Shown: positions 33,682 through 43,790, numbered from the stretch's first letter. The stretch is DNA of 64,000 bases from Variovorax sp. OK212 (GCF_900112425.1 NZ_FOLP01000009.1:124001-188000), one strand, 5' to 3'. Numbers and translations are program-made. Notes: generated from the letters alone by a model not told the origin.

Positions 33682-33746
33682 ACGGTACGCACATCGAACC
33701 GGCGAGGCCAAGACGGTTTTGCACTGGTCGTATAGGCGCAGCTTAT
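33682..33746 (-). promoter_or_regulatory. LysR-type site plus promoter, aminotransferase operon
   Basis: Read on the minus strand: ATAAG-N5-CCTAT (33746-33732), 15 bases, CCGTCTTGG (33716-33708) whose TTGGCC can serve as -35, 18 bases, then TACCGT (33687-33682) as -10. The same elements with the same spacings occur at 34791-34855 and 39664-39728. The dyad contains ATA-N9-TAT, a LysR-type (Nac-like) half-site arrangement, and lies in the gap between the divergent LysR gene and the aminotransferase. Confidence 0.78.
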
Positions 33747-33810
33747 GGTGAGCCCCGATACCGGCTGCGCAGGCGCGGTGCTAGGCTTGGGTTTTGCTTG
33801 GGGACAAGGC

Positions 33811-34749
33811 GTGAACCTGCGACGCCTCAAATATTTCGTGAAGATCGTGGACATCGGCAGCCTCACGCAGGCCGCCGAAGTCCTTTTCATTGCACAGCCC
33901 GCGCTCAGCCAGCAACTGGCCACGCTCGAGGGCGAGGTGCGCCAGCAATTGCTGGTGCGCACCAAGCGCGGCGTGACGCCCACCGAAGCCGGCAAGGTGC
34001 TCTACCGCCACGCGCAGATCATCCTGCGCCAGTGCGAGCAGGCCCGTGTCGACATGGAGGCCGCCGGTGAAGGGCTCTCGGGGCAGGTGTCGGTGGGCCT
34101 TGCGCCGGGCACGGCGGCTTCTGCGCTGTCGTTGCCGCTGCTGCGCACCGTGCGCGCGCGGCACCCGGGCATCCTGCTGTACCTGAACGAGAACTACGGC
34201 ACCACGCTGAGCGAGCTCATCATGAACGGCCGCATGGACCTGGCCGTGCTGTACGGCGACAAGGCCATTCACGGCCTCACGTTCCTGCCGCTGCTCAAGG
34301 AGCCGCTGTTCCTGGTCGGCCCGGCGTCCATGCCGGCGCCTTCGCAGCCCGTGAAGCTGACCGACCTGCGCGACATCGAGCTCCTGCTGCCGCGGCCGTA
34401 CAACGTGGTGCGCAAGCTGGTCGATTCGGCCTTCGTGCGCGCGGGCATGGTGCCGCGCGTGGTGGCCGAGATCGAATCCGCCTTCACGCTGACCGCCGCC
34501 ATTGCCGACGGGCTGGGCGCCACCATCCTGCCCGCGTCAATGGCGCGCGAGGTGGTCGCGAGCTGCGGCGCCTGGCAATTCCCCATCGTCGACCCGGTCA
34601 TCGAGGCGCCGCTGGCGCTGTGCCAGTCCGACCACCTGCCGCTGTCGGAGCCCGCGCAGGCCGTGAAGGACATCCTGCTCGAGCTCGTGGTCGATCTGGC
34701 CGGCACCGTGGCGTCGACGCCCGAACCCGAGCTGACCGCGCTGTCCTGA
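33811..34749 (+). CDS. LysR-type regulator (Nac/Cbl-like group)
   Basis: A 312-residue LysR-family regulator. The winged helix covers residues 1-60 (LRRLKYFVKIVDIGSLTQAA, QPALSQQLATLEGEV), and the remainder is the effector-binding domain. GTG at 33811 (MNLRRLKYF) is preferred, with GGGGACAAGG before it, over the ATG at 33745, which lies inside the divergent promoter region. It most likely controls the three promoters carrying ATAAG-N5-C[C/T]TAT (33732, 34791 and 39664) and possibly its own expression, as LysR proteins usually bind next to their own gene. Confidence 0.9.
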   Translation: MNLRRLKYFVKIVDIGSLTQAAEVLFIAQPALSQQLATLEGEVRQQLLVRTKRGVTPTEAGKVLYRHAQIILRQCEQARVDMEAAGEGLSGQVSVGLAPGTAASALSLPLLRTVRARHPGILLYLNENYGTTLSELIMNGRMDLAVLYGDKAIHGLTFLPLLKEPLFLVGPASMPAPSQPVKLTDLRDIELLLPRPYNVVRKLVDSAFVRAGMVPRVVAEIESAFTLTAAIADGLGATILPASMAREVVASCGAWQFPIVDPVIEAPLALCQSDHLPLSEPAQAVKDILLELVVDLAGTVASTPEPELTALS

Positions 34750-34790
34750 GGCGCCTTGGCGGGGCGCCAGCGGGGCATTGGCGCGGCGTC

Positions 34791-34855
34791 ATAAGCCGCC
34801 CTTATCCCGGCACAGCCAATCCGTCTTGGGCTTTGTGCCCTTGGCCCGCTACCTT
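34791..34855 (+). promoter_or_regulatory. LysR-type site plus promoter, biotin carboxylase/pxp operon
   Basis: ATAAG-N5-CTTAT (34791-34805), 15 bases, CCGTCTTGG (34821-34829) overlapping a TTGGGC -35 (34826-34831), 18 bases, TACCTT -10 (34850-34855). Spacing is identical to the two sister sites. The BCCP start codon is 53 bases beyond the -10. CACAGCCAATCCGTCTTGG is shared exactly with the site at 39664-39728. Confidence 0.8.
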
Positions 34856-34907
34856 TCATGCATGCCGTCACGCGTTCGCGGAGCGCGTCGGCCACCTACA
34901 GCCCGGC

Positions 34908-35342
34908 ATGAAGCAGGAACAGATCAAGACGCTCATCGACGCTTTGGCCGCATCGGACCTGGCGGAACTGGAGTTCAGCGAGAACGGCAGCAGCTTGCGG
35001 CTGGTGAAGCTGTCGGCGCTCGGGGCCGCGCCCGCCGCGCGGCGGTCGTCCGTTGCACGCAAGGCGCTGGCGGGAGCCATCGAAGAGGCAGCGGCACCCA
35101 CGGCCGCCAGCGCCGACTGCCTCGCCCCGCTGCACGGCGTGGTGCACCTGCAGCCCGCACCGGGCGAGCCGCCCTTCGTGCAGCCGGGCCAGGCCGTCGA
35201 GGCCGGCCAGTTGCTGTGCGTGATCGAGGCCATGAAGATGTTCAACGAAGTCCGCGCCGACCACGCGGGCACCGTGCGGCAGGTGCTCGCGCACTCGGGC
35301 CAGGAAGTGGAAGCAGGGCAGCCCCTGTTCCGCTTCGAATGA
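34908..35342 (+). CDS. Biotin carboxyl carrier protein (AccB-like)
   Basis: A 144-residue biotinyl carrier. The biotinylation motif EAMKMFNE has its lysine at residue 110, in a C-terminal lipoyl/biotinyl domain (about 68-144) that also shows GQAVEAGQLLCVIEAMK. The N-terminal 35 residues resemble AccB (MKQEQIKTLIDALAASDLAE). It begins the operon with biotin carboxylase and PxpB/C/A homologues, so it is probably a pathway-specific carrier rather than the housekeeping AccB. ATG at 34908. Confidence 0.92.
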   Translation: MKQEQIKTLIDALAASDLAELEFSENGSSLRLVKLSALGAAPAARRSSVARKALAGAIEEAAAPTAASADCLAPLHGVVHLQPAPGEPPFVQPGQAVEAGQLLCVIEAMKMFNEVRADHAGTVRQVLAHSGQEVEAGQPLFRFE

Positions 35343-35355
35343 GAAGGGCCGCGCC

Positions 35356-36704
<1,349 letters not shown>

Positions 36705-36708
<4 letters not shown>

Positions 36709-37424
36709 GCGCACAGACACCTTCCACCTCGCCGTTGACTTCGCCGTTGAACTCGCCGCTGAGCTCGCTGTCCGGCGATCCTTCCACCAGCCTGCTGGGC
36801 ACCACCGCGCTGCTGTTCGAGGCGCCCGGCGACATGAGCCTGCCGTCGCAGCAGCGCATCTGGGCGCTGGCGCACGAGGCCGAGAGCTGGCCCGAGGTGC
36901 GCGAGGCCGTGCCCGGCATGAACAACCTGATGCTCACCTTCACGCGCGCGCCGCGCCAGCTCGACGCCCTGCGCACGCGCCTGTGCGACGCATGGCGCGC
37001 CGCCACCGCGCTGCCGCGCGAGGGCCGCGTGGTCGAGCTGCCCGTGGTCTACGGCGGCGAGGGCGGCCCGCACATGGCCGATGTGGTGGCGCACACGGGC
37101 CTGAGCGTGGAGGCCATCGTCGAGCTGCACAGCGCGCCGCTCTACCCGGTGTACGCGCTGGGCAGCCACCCCGGCTACTGCTACCTGGGCGGCATGGACC
37201 CGCGCATTGCCACGCCGCGGCGCAAGGTGCCGGTGCTGAGCATCCCGGGCGGCGCGGTGTCGATCGGCGGCGCGCAGACCGGCGTGTCGGCCTCCGCCGG
37301 GCCCAGCGGCTGGAACACCATCGGCAGCACCTCGATGGTGTTCTTCGACCCGGCGCAAGACCCGCCCGCGATGCTGCAGCCGGGCGACCTCATTCGTTTT
37401 CGCGTGGAGGGCATCGTCCGATGA
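36705..37424 (+). CDS. pxpB: 5-oxoprolinase subunit B (KipI-like)
   Basis: A 239-residue PxpB/KipI protein, corresponding to the N-terminal part of the carboxyltransferase domain of urea carboxylase. Family motifs include VYGGEGGPHMADVVAHTGLS, GSHPGYCYLGGMDPRIATPR and SIGGAQTGVSASAGPSGWN. Start is GTG at 36705 overlapping the biotin carboxylase stop. Residues 7-25 are a Ser/Pro/Leu-rich stretch (TSPLTSPLNSPLSSLS) encoded by 12-base repeats, absent from ordinary family members and also present in sctK of this window. Forms a complex with PxpC. Confidence 0.92.
36729..36776 (+). repeat. Degenerate 12-bp tandem repeat in pxpB
   Basis: Four units like TCGCCGTTGAAC, encoding Ser-Pro-Leu-X, lie near the 5' end of pxpB. 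A matching set lies at about 2365-2410 on the opposite strand in sctK, giving the same peptide pattern in an unrelated gene. Confidence 0.75.
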
Positions 37425-38422
37425 TCGAAATACTCTCGTCGGCGGCGCTGGCCACCGTGCAGGACCTGGGGCGCACCGGCAGCCTGCGCTGGGGCGTGGG
37501 CACCTCGGGCGCCATGGACAACCTGGCGCTGGCCGCCGGCAACCTGCTGCTGGGCAACGCGCTGGGCGCGGCGGGCCTCGAGGTGCCGGTGTTCCCGTTC
37601 AGGCTTCGCTTCGCCGAAGACTGCGCCTTCGCGCTCACGGGCGCCGACTGCGCATCGCGGCTCGACGACCAGCCGCTGCTGCCCTGGTGGGTGCACCAGG
37701 CGCGGGCCGGCCAGGTGCTCACGCTGGGCTTGCCGCAAGGCGGTGCGCACCGCGGCAGCCGCGCCGTGCTGTGCGTGGCCGGCGGCATCGACGTGCCCGA
37801 GGTGCTGGGCTCGCGCAGCACCCAGTTGCGCGGCGCCTTCGGTGGCCACGAGGGGCGGGCGCTGCGCCGCGGCGACGTGCTTCGCGCCGCCGCCCCGGGC
37901 CAGCCCTGCCGCACCGGCTTCGGCCTGGTGCCGCCCGTGCTCGCGCTGCCGCTGCAGCGCGACGGCGTGGCGGCCGTGCGCGTGCTGCCCGCGGCCGAGT
38001 ACCTGGCCTTCGAGCCGGCCTCGCGCGAGGCCTTCTGGGCCGGCGAATGGAAGATCACCCCGCAGAGCGACCGCTACGGCTACCGGCTCGACGGCGAGGC
38101 GCTGCGGCCGCTCGCGCCGATGGAGCTGCGCTCGCACGGCATCGTGCCCGGCGTGATCCAGGTGCCGCACAGCGGGCAGCCGATCATCCAGATGCGCGAC
38201 GCGCAGCCTTCGGGCGGCTACCCGAAGTTCGGCACCGTGATCGAGGCCGACATGTGGCGGCTCGGCCAGGCGCCCATCGGCAGCCGCATGCGCTTCGTCG
38301 AAACCACCTGGGACGAGGCGTTGGACGCGCTGGAAGAAGTGCGCGGCTGGCTCGACAAGGTGGCGCGCATGGTGGCGCTGCACCGCGGTGCGCCCGTGAA
38401 CGCCGCTGCGGCAAGGCACTGA
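37421..38422 (+). CDS. pxpC: 5-oxoprolinase subunit C (KipA-like)
   Basis: A 333-residue PxpC/KipA protein, matching the C-terminal half of the urea-carboxylase carboxyltransferase domain. Seen: ATVQDLGRTGSLRWGVGTSG, a central VAGGIDVPEVLGSRSTQLRG, and the conserved end SHGIVPGVIQVPHSGQPI with DAQPSGGYPKFGTVIEAD. It overlaps pxpB by ATGA. Together PxpB/C would transfer the carboxyl group or phosphate needed to activate a lactam amide for opening by PxpA. Confidence 0.93.
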   Translation: MIEILSSAALATVQDLGRTGSLRWGVGTSGAMDNLALAAGNLLLGNALGAAGLEVPVFPFRLRFAEDCAFALTGADCASRLDDQPLLPWWVHQARAGQVLTLGLPQGGAHRGSRAVLCVAGGIDVPEVLGSRSTQLRGAFGGHEGRALRRGDVLRAAAPGQPCRTGFGLVPPVLALPLQRDGVAAVRVLPAAEYLAFEPASREAFWAGEWKITPQSDRYGYRLDGEALRPLAPMELRSHGIVPGVIQVPHSGQPIIQMRDAQPSGGYPKFGTVIEADMWRLGQAPIGSRMRFVETTWDEALDALEEVRGWLDKVARMVALHRGAPVNAAAARH

Positions 38423-38423
38423 C

Positions 38424-38819
38424 ATGCAGGACACCGCATTGCGCGCCCCGCAGCTCGCCGCCTGGCTCGCGGGCACCGACATCGGCCTGCTCGAACTGCG
38501 AACGCCGCAGGGCACGCTGCGCCTCGGCCGGCAGGGTGACGATGTCGTGGTGCTGCCCGAAGCGCTTGCCGAAACCGAAGCGCTGGTGGTCCACGCCCCG
38601 TCGCTCGGCGTGTTCCTGCACAGCCACCCGCTGGCCACCGCACCGCTGGTGCGCGCTGGCCAGAGAGCGGAAGCCGGCCAGACCCTCGGCCTGCTGAAGA
38701 TCGGCCCGCTGCTGCTGCCGGTGACGGCGCCGCAGCCGGGCATCGTCGAACGCATCTGCGTGGACGACGCCACCGCCGTCGGCTACGGCACGCCGCTGTT
38801 CGAACTGCATCCCCTCTGA
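38424..38819 (+). CDS. Second biotinyl/lipoyl-carrier-like protein with altered motif
   Basis: A 131-residue protein with a barrel-sandwich carrier fold in its second half (about 58-131; HSHPLATAPLVRAGQRAEAG). Where carriers have AMKM this one has LLKI, keeping a lysine (K92) but losing both methionines that biotin ligase usually needs. It may therefore not be biotinylated, or be a structural or inhibitory carrier partner of the pxpC-linked complex. The N-terminal part (LRAPQLAAWLAGTDIGLLEL) echoes the first BCCP, suggesting duplication. It lies directly between pxpC and pxpA. Confidence 0.78.
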   Translation: MQDTALRAPQLAAWLAGTDIGLLELRTPQGTLRLGRQGDDVVVLPEALAETEALVVHAPSLGVFLHSHPLATAPLVRAGQRAEAGQTLGLLKIGPLLLPVTAPQPGIVERICVDDATAVGYGTPLFELHPL

Positions 38820-38840
38820 CCCACGAAGCAAGGAACCGCC

Positions 38841-39605
38841 ATGGACATCGACCTGAACGCAGACCTCGGCGAAGGCTTCGGCCCCTGGCGCATGGGCGAG
38901 GACGAAGCGCTGCTGGACATCGTTTCCTCCGCCAACGTGGCCTGCGGCTTCCATGCGGGCGACCCGGTCATCATGGACCGCACGGTGCGCCTGGCGCATG
39001 CGCGCGGCGTCGACGTCGGCGCGCATGTGGGCTTTCCCGACCTCGTGGGCTTCGGGCGCCGGCCGATGCAGATCGAGACGAAAGAGCTGGTGTCCTATGT
39101 GCTCTACCAGCTCAGCGCGCTCGACGGCATGGCGCGCACCGCCGGCCACCGCATGACGCACATGAGCTTTCACGGCGCGCTCGGCAACATGGCCGCGGCC
39201 GACGCCGCGCTGGCCGATCCGCTGGTGCGCGCCGTGGCCGACTTCGACCCCTCGCTCACCGTCAGCACCTCCGCCAGCCGCGCCATCGAAGGGGCGGCCG
39301 AGCGCTGCGGCCTGCGCGTGCGCACCACCTTCCTGGCCGACCGCGCCTGCGGCGACGACGGCCTGCTGGTGCCGCGCAAGCTGCCCGACGCCGTCATCCA
39401 CGACCGCGACACCGTGCTGGCCCGCGTGCGCCAACTGCTCGAAGACGGCAGCGTCACCAGCTACACCGGCAAGAAGATCCCGATGCGCGTGCATTCGATC
39501 CTGCTGCACGGCGACACGCCCGGCGCGGTGGCGCTGGCCCGCGCCGTGCGCGAGGTGGTCGAGCAGGCCGGGCGCGTGGTGCCGATTTCGAAGCAATCGA
39601 TTTGA
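38841..39605 (+). CDS. pxpA: 5-oxoprolinase subunit A (LamB/YcsF family)
   Basis: A 254-residue LamB/YcsF hydrolase of usual length. The family signature is plain: DLNADLGEGFGPWRMGEDEA at the N-terminus, ANVACGFHAGDPVIM near residue 31, VDVGAHVGFPDLVGFGRR near 55, and YTGKKIPMRVHSILLHGDTP near 212. PxpA with PxpB/C opens 5-oxoproline to glutamate with ATP in Bacillus. Here the same trio is joined to biotin carboxylase and carriers, pointing to a biotin-assisted lactamase. A good GGAACC-type purine run (AAGGAACCGCC) precedes the ATG. Confidence 0.94.
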   Translation: MDIDLNADLGEGFGPWRMGEDEALLDIVSSANVACGFHAGDPVIMDRTVRLAHARGVDVGAHVGFPDLVGFGRRPMQIETKELVSYVLYQLSALDGMARTAGHRMTHMSFHGALGNMAAADAALADPLVRAVADFDPSLTVSTSASRAIEGAAERCGLRVRTTFLADRACGDDGLLVPRKLPDAVIHDRDTVLARVRQLLEDGSVTSYTGKKIPMRVHSILLHGDTPGAVALARAVREVVEQAGRVVPISKQSI

Positions 39606-39663
39606 TGCACGGGGGCACGAACATGGTGCTTACCCTTGGTCATATGCACGGATCGCGGGCGAC

Positions 39664-39728
39664 ATAAGGGGGGCTTATCGCTCCACAGCCAATCCGTCTT
39701 GGCGCCGCGCGCAGGCGCTCGATACAGT
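39664..39728 (+). promoter_or_regulatory. LysR-type site plus promoter, SDR/ABC transporter operon
   Basis: ATAAG-N5-CTTAT (39664-39678), 15 bases, CCGTCTTGG (39694-39702) overlapping a TTGGCG -35 (39699-39704), 18 bases, TACAGT -10 (39723-39728). All spacings equal those of the two sister sites, tying the SDR and transporter genes to the same regulator. The SDR start codon is 43 bases beyond the -10. Confidence 0.8.
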
Positions 39729-39770
39729 GAATTCCAGGCAGTCATCTGCCGCTCCAACGAAAGAACACAA

Positions 39771-40523
39771 ATGCCGTTTTCCGACTACAAGACCGCTCTG
39801 GTGACAGGAGCCTCCTCGGGCATCGGCGCCGCCGTCGTCGAGCGCCTGAGCAAGGAAGGCCTGAAGGTCCACGCGCTCGCACGCAGCGCCGACAAGCTGG
39901 CCGAACTGGCCGCGCGCACCGGCTGCATTCCGCACGCCATCGACGTGAGCGACCTCGAGGCGGTCACGCGGCTCGCCGAGGAGGTCGAGTTCGACGTGCT
40001 GGTCAACAACGCCGGCGTCGACCGCCCCGGCTCCATCCTGAAGGCCGACGCCGAAGGCATCGACCTGCTGGTCGACGTGAACCTGCGCGCCGTGCTGCAC
40101 CTGTGCCGGCTCGTGGTGCCCGGCATGGCCGCGCGCGACCGCGGCCATGTGGTCAACATCAGCTCGATTGCCGCGGCCTACAACTTCGGCGGCAACAGCA
40201 CCTACCACGCGACCAAGGCGGCGGTGAGCATGCTGTCGCGCCAGCTGCGCATCGACGTGTTCGGCAAGCGCGTGCGCGTCACCGAGATCTGCCCGGGCCG
40301 CGTGGCCACCGACATCTTCGCGCACGTGCACGGCGACTCCGAAGACACCCGCAAGCGCTTCGTCGAAGGCTTCGAGCTGCCGCAGGCCGAGGACATCGCC
40401 AACGCCATTGCCTTCGCCATTGCGGCGCCCATCGCGGTGAACGTGGGCCACATGGAAATCACGCCCACGCTGCAGGTGCCGGGCGGCCTCTCGACCACGC
40501 GTCCCGAGGCGCCGCAGGCCTGA
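39771..40523 (+). CDS. Short-chain dehydrogenase/reductase
   Basis: A 250-residue classical SDR. The cofactor loop is TGASSGIGAAV (residues about 12-22), NNAG appears as LVNNAGVDRPG near 80, the catalytic Ser is in NISSIAAAYN near 130 and the YxxxK pair in STYHATKAAVS near 145. It is close to the YdfG-type group acting on 3-hydroxy acids or serine-like compounds. It is the first gene behind the third shared LysR-type site and probably oxidises or reduces a pathway intermediate. Confidence 0.9.
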   Translation: MPFSDYKTALVTGASSGIGAAVVERLSKEGLKVHALARSADKLAELAARTGCIPHAIDVSDLEAVTRLAEEVEFDVLVNNAGVDRPGSILKADAEGIDLLVDVNLRAVLHLCRLVVPGMAARDRGHVVNISSIAAAYNFGGNSTYHATKAAVSMLSRQLRIDVFGKRVRVTEICPGRVATDIFAHVHGDSEDTRKRFVEGFELPQAEDIANAIAFAIAAPIAVNVGHMEITPTLQVPGGLSTTRPEAPQA

Positions 40524-40581
40524 GCGGCGCAGCCCGCGCGATTCACGCAAGCCACGCAAGCCTCGCAAAGGAGCCGAACAC

Positions 40582-41283
40582 ATGAAGGACTTCGACCTGC
40601 TGGCGATCCTGCTGAAACCTGAGTTCGGCGCCATGCTGCTGCACGGCCTGCAGGAGACGCTGAAGATCGCCGCGGGCTCGTGGCTGCTCGCCATGGCCAT
40701 GGCGGTGACGCTGCTGATGGTGCGGCTCACCGCGAACCCGATCGCCGAGCGTGCGGTGGCGGGCTATGTCTCGTACCACCGCAACGTCCCCACGCTGGTG
40801 CAGCTCATGTTCTGGTACTTCGGCATCTTCAGCGTGCTGCCCGACGCGCTGCAGGAATGGCTCTCGGCGCACAACGCCGAGACGCTGCTGTCGATCGTGG
40901 CGCTGGGCCTGTGCCAGGCCGCCTATTTCAGCGAGGACATGCGCTCCGGCCTGCGCGCCATTCCCGCCGGCCAGGCCGAGGCCGCGCGCGCGCTGGGCCA
41001 CGGCTACATCGGCGCCATGCGCCACGTGATGCTGCCGCAGGCCATCCGCAACGCGGTGCCCGCGCTGGTGAACCACAGCGTGTCGCTGTTCAAGAACAGC
41101 AGCCTGGCCATGGCCATCGGCGTGGCCGAACTCACCCACGCGGTGAAGGAAATCGAGAGCCAGAGCTTTCGCACCTTCGAGGTCTACAGCGTCGCCACGG
41201 TGCTGTACCTGGTGTGTTCGCTGCTCATCATGGCGGTGGGCGGCTGGCTGTCTCGGCGCTACCGCATCGTCGGTGCAAGGTAA
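40582..41283 (+). CDS. Polar amino acid ABC transporter permease 1
   Basis: A 233-residue HisM/GltK-class inner-membrane permease. It has about five membrane helices, the conserved start region with LLHGLQETLKIAAGSWLLAM and the EAA-loop EAARALGHGYIGAMRHVMLP near residue 135-154, which contacts the ATPase. It pairs with the permease starting 12 bases downstream. Preceded by AAAGGAG at good spacing. Confidence 0.93.
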   Translation: MKDFDLLAILLKPEFGAMLLHGLQETLKIAAGSWLLAMAMAVTLLMVRLTANPIAERAVAGYVSYHRNVPTLVQLMFWYFGIFSVLPDALQEWLSAHNAETLLSIVALGLCQAAYFSEDMRSGLRAIPAGQAEAARALGHGYIGAMRHVMLPQAIRNAVPALVNHSVSLFKNSSLAMAIGVAELTHAVKEIESQSFRTFEVYSVATVLYLVCSLLIMAVGGWLSRRYRIVGAR

Positions 41284-41295
41284 GCGAGGCACCCG

Positions 41296-42099
41296 ATGTT
41301 CAGCGTCTACGAAATTCTTCGCGACAACTGGCTGCTGCTGCTGGTCGGCCAGTACCCCAGCGGCCCGCTCGGCGGCATTGCCGCCACCCTGATCCTGTCG
41401 GTGCTGGGCATCGTGCTGGCCTTTCCGCTGTCGGTGCTGTTGGCGCTGGCGCGGCTCTCGCCCTGGCGGCTGCTGCGCTGGCCGGCCACCGTGCTGGTGT
41501 ACGTGGTGCGCGGCGTGCCGCTGCTCATGGTGATCCTGTGGGTGTACTTTCTGGTGCCCATCCTCATCGGGCGCGATGTGTCGGGCTTCACCACCATGCT
41601 GTGCACGCTGGTGATCTACGAAGGCGCCTATCTGTCGGAAGTGGTGCGCGCCGGCATCCAGTCGCTGCCCAAGGGGCAGGGCGAGGCGGCGCGCGCGCTC
41701 GGCCACAGCCACCTGGGCACCATGTGGTTCGTGATCCTGCCGCAGGCGCTCTACAACATGCTGCCGAGCATGCTGAGCCAGTTCATCTCCACCATCAAGG
41801 AGACCACGCTGGGCTACGTGATCAACGTGCAGGAACTCACCTTCGCGGCCAACCAGATCAACAACCAGCTGCTGACCAAGCCGTTCCAGGTGTTCTTCAT
41901 ATTGGCGCTGACGTACTACGTCGTGTGCTTCAGCCTCACGCAACTGGCGCAGTGGCTGGAGCGGCGTATCGCGCACAAGCGCCTCGGCGCCGCGCCGGCG
42001 AAGCCGGTCGACGACGGCGCTGCACTGGCGCCTTCCACGCCGGTGATCTCTCCCGTGCCTCCCGTGCCTCCCGCACCTCGTGTGGCGACGCTGCCATGA
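41296..42099 (+). CDS. Polar amino acid ABC transporter permease 2
   Basis: A 267-residue permease of the same family with the EAA motif (GEAARALGHSHLGTMWFVIL, about 130-150) and the membrane helices of the class. The C-terminal 30 residues are Ala/Pro/Val-rich and encoded partly by a nine-base repeat (CCCGTGCCT units near 42048-42075), beyond the normal family end. It overlaps a possible ATG of the ATPase gene by ATGA at 42096. Confidence 0.93.
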   Translation: MFSVYEILRDNWLLLLVGQYPSGPLGGIAATLILSVLGIVLAFPLSVLLALARLSPWRLLRWPATVLVYVVRGVPLLMVILWVYFLVPILIGRDVSGFTTMLCTLVIYEGAYLSEVVRAGIQSLPKGQGEAARALGHSHLGTMWFVILPQALYNMLPSMLSQFISTIKETTLGYVINVQELTFAANQINNQLLTKPFQVFFILALTYYVVCFSLTQLAQWLERRIAHKRLGAAPAKPVDDGAALAPSTPVISPVPPVPPAPRVATLP

Positions 42100-42149
42100 C
42101 GCCCGTTCCACACCCCGCAGCGCGGCCCGTGCCGCCCAAGGACGACACC

Positions 42150-42884
42150 ATGATCCTGTTCTCCGACATCAACAAGTGGTACGGCGACTACCAGGCGCTG
42201 GCCGACATCAACGCCGAGGTGAAGAAGGGCGAGGTGGTGGTGGTCTGCGGACCTTCGGGCTCGGGCAAGTCCACGCTGATCCGCACCGTCAACCGGCTCG
42301 AGGAAGTGAAGTCGGGCCAGCTGCTGTTCGACGGCCACGACATCCACGCGCCCATGAGCAGCAAGGCGCTCAACCGGCTGCGCAGCCGCATCGGCTTCGT
42401 GTTCCAGAGCTTCAACCTGTTCCCGCACCTGTCGGTGCTGGAGAACATCATGCTGTCGCCGATGTGCGTGCTCGGCGTGAAGCGCGCCGACGCCAAGGCC
42501 AAGGCGGGGCAGCTGCTCGAACGCGTGGGGCTGTCGAACAAGGCCGGTGCCTACCCGGCGCAGCTGTCGGGCGGCCAGCAGCAGCGCGTGGCCATTGCGC
42601 GCGCACTGGCCATGGAGCCGCCGGCCATGCTGTTCGACGAACCCACCAGCGCGCTCGACCCCGAGATGGTGGGCGAGGTGCTGTCGGTGATGCGCGGCCT
42701 GGCCCACGACGGCATGACCATGATGTGCGTCACCCACGAGATGAACTTCGCCCGCGAGGTGGCCGACCGCGTCTGGTTCATGGACGCGGGCCGCATCCTC
42801 GAGACGGCCGACCCTGCCACCTTCTTCGGCAGTCCGCAGCATCCGCGCGCGCAGCGCTTCCTGTCGGACCTGCGCGCGCACTGA
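42150..42884 (+). CDS. Polar amino acid ABC transporter ATPase (GlnQ-like)
   Basis: A 244-residue ATPase with Walker A (GPSGSGKST, about residue 37), ABC signature (LSGGQQQRVAIARAL, about 140), Walker B (MLFDEPTSALDP) and the H-loop (VTHEMNF). ATG at 42150 with AAGGA seven bases upstream gives the usual MILFSDINKWYG start; the overlapping ATG at 42096 would add 18 residues. It energises the two permeases encoded upstream. Confidence 0.95.
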   Translation: MILFSDINKWYGDYQALADINAEVKKGEVVVVCGPSGSGKSTLIRTVNRLEEVKSGQLLFDGHDIHAPMSSKALNRLRSRIGFVFQSFNLFPHLSVLENIMLSPMCVLGVKRADAKAKAGQLLERVGLSNKAGAYPAQLSGGQQQRVAIARALAMEPPAMLFDEPTSALDPEMVGEVLSVMRGLAHDGMTMMCVTHEMNFAREVADRVWFMDAGRILETADPATFFGSPQHPRAQRFLSDLRAH

Positions 42885-42947
42885 CATTCGTTTTCTTCGC
42901 AGCTCACCTTCCGTCGCTCACATTTCGCAATCTCTCTGGAGTCCACC

Positions 42948-43790
42948 ATGCCGAACAAGACCGTCTTTCGCCTCGCCGTCCTTGGCGCCTGCCTGAGCGC
43001 AGCCTCGCTGCTGGCGCATGCCGACCAGTGGAGCGACATCAGCCAGCGCAAGGAGCTCAAGTGCGGCACCTTCGCCGACGTGCCCCCGTTCGCGGCACCC
43101 GACCCGAAGACGCGCGAAATGGTGGGCCACGACGTCGACCTGTGCAACGCGGTGGCCAAGGAACTGGGCCTCGGCGCCAAGGTCACGCCGCTGTCGGTGG
43201 AGGCGCGCGTGCCCGAGGTGAAGCTCGGCCGCGTCGACGTGACCATTGCCAACCTGGCCTACACCAAGAGCCGCGGCGAGCAGATCCAGTTCAGCGACCC
43301 GTACTACGTGGCCAAGGAAATGCTGGCCGTGAAGGCCTCCGACCCCGGCATGGCCAAGGCCGACTTCAAGGGCAAGCGCCTGAGCTCGACCAAGGGCTCG
43401 ACCTCGGAGATGTCGATCAAGATGAACGGCTCCGAGCCCGTCACCTTTCAGGACACCGGCTCCGCCTTCATGGCCGTGCAGCAGAACAAGTCGGTCGGCA
43501 TGGTGGCCAACACCATGACCATCACCAAGCTGGTGAACCAGTCGAAGACCGAGGGCGTGGCGCTGAAGATGATCAAGGACCCGATGGTGCTGCAGCCCAT
43601 CGGCATCGGCATGAAGAAGGACGAGCCCGCGCTGCTGGCCAAGGTGAACGGCGCGCTCTATGCGCTGGAGAAGTCGGGCGAGCTCGACCGCATCTGGGCC
43701 AAGTGGCTGGGCCCGAACACCGAATACAAGATGGTGCGCGAGGAGAAGGTCTCGCCGCTGGCGGACCTGAAGTTCGAACTGCTGCCTTGA
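42948..43790 (+). CDS. Polar amino acid ABC transporter binding protein
   Basis: A 280-residue periplasmic binding protein of the HisJ/GlnH (SBP_bac_3) class with a signal peptide cut after about residue 25 (LAVLGACLSAASLLAHA). Typical segments: GTFADVPPFAAPDPKTREMV, VDLCNAVAKELGLG, and RVDVTIANLAYTKSRGEQI. The Arg and Asp that grip the alpha-carboxyl and amino groups of amino acid ligands appear preserved (TKSRGEQI; QDTGSAFM). It supplies the substrate for the pathway: probably an acidic or lactam-type amino acid. Confidence 0.93.
   Translation: MPNKTVFRLAVLGACLSAASLLAHADQWSDISQRKELKCGTFADVPPFAAPDPKTREMVGHDVDLCNAVAKELGLGAKVTPLSVEARVPEVKLGRVDVTIANLAYTKSRGEQIQFSDPYYVAKEMLAVKASDPGMAKADFKGKRLSSTKGSTSEMSIKMNGSEPVTFQDTGSAFMAVQQNKSVGMVANTMTITKLVNQSKTEGVALKMIKDPMVLQPIGIGMKKDEPALLAKVNGALYALEKSGELDRIWAKWLGPNTEYKMVREEKVSPLADLKFELLP

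Noticed and set aside
34750..34768. GGCGCC-TTGGCGG-GGCGCC hairpin after the LysR gene as a terminator
   Set aside because: Short stem, no T-tract, and such palindromes are common at this G+C content.
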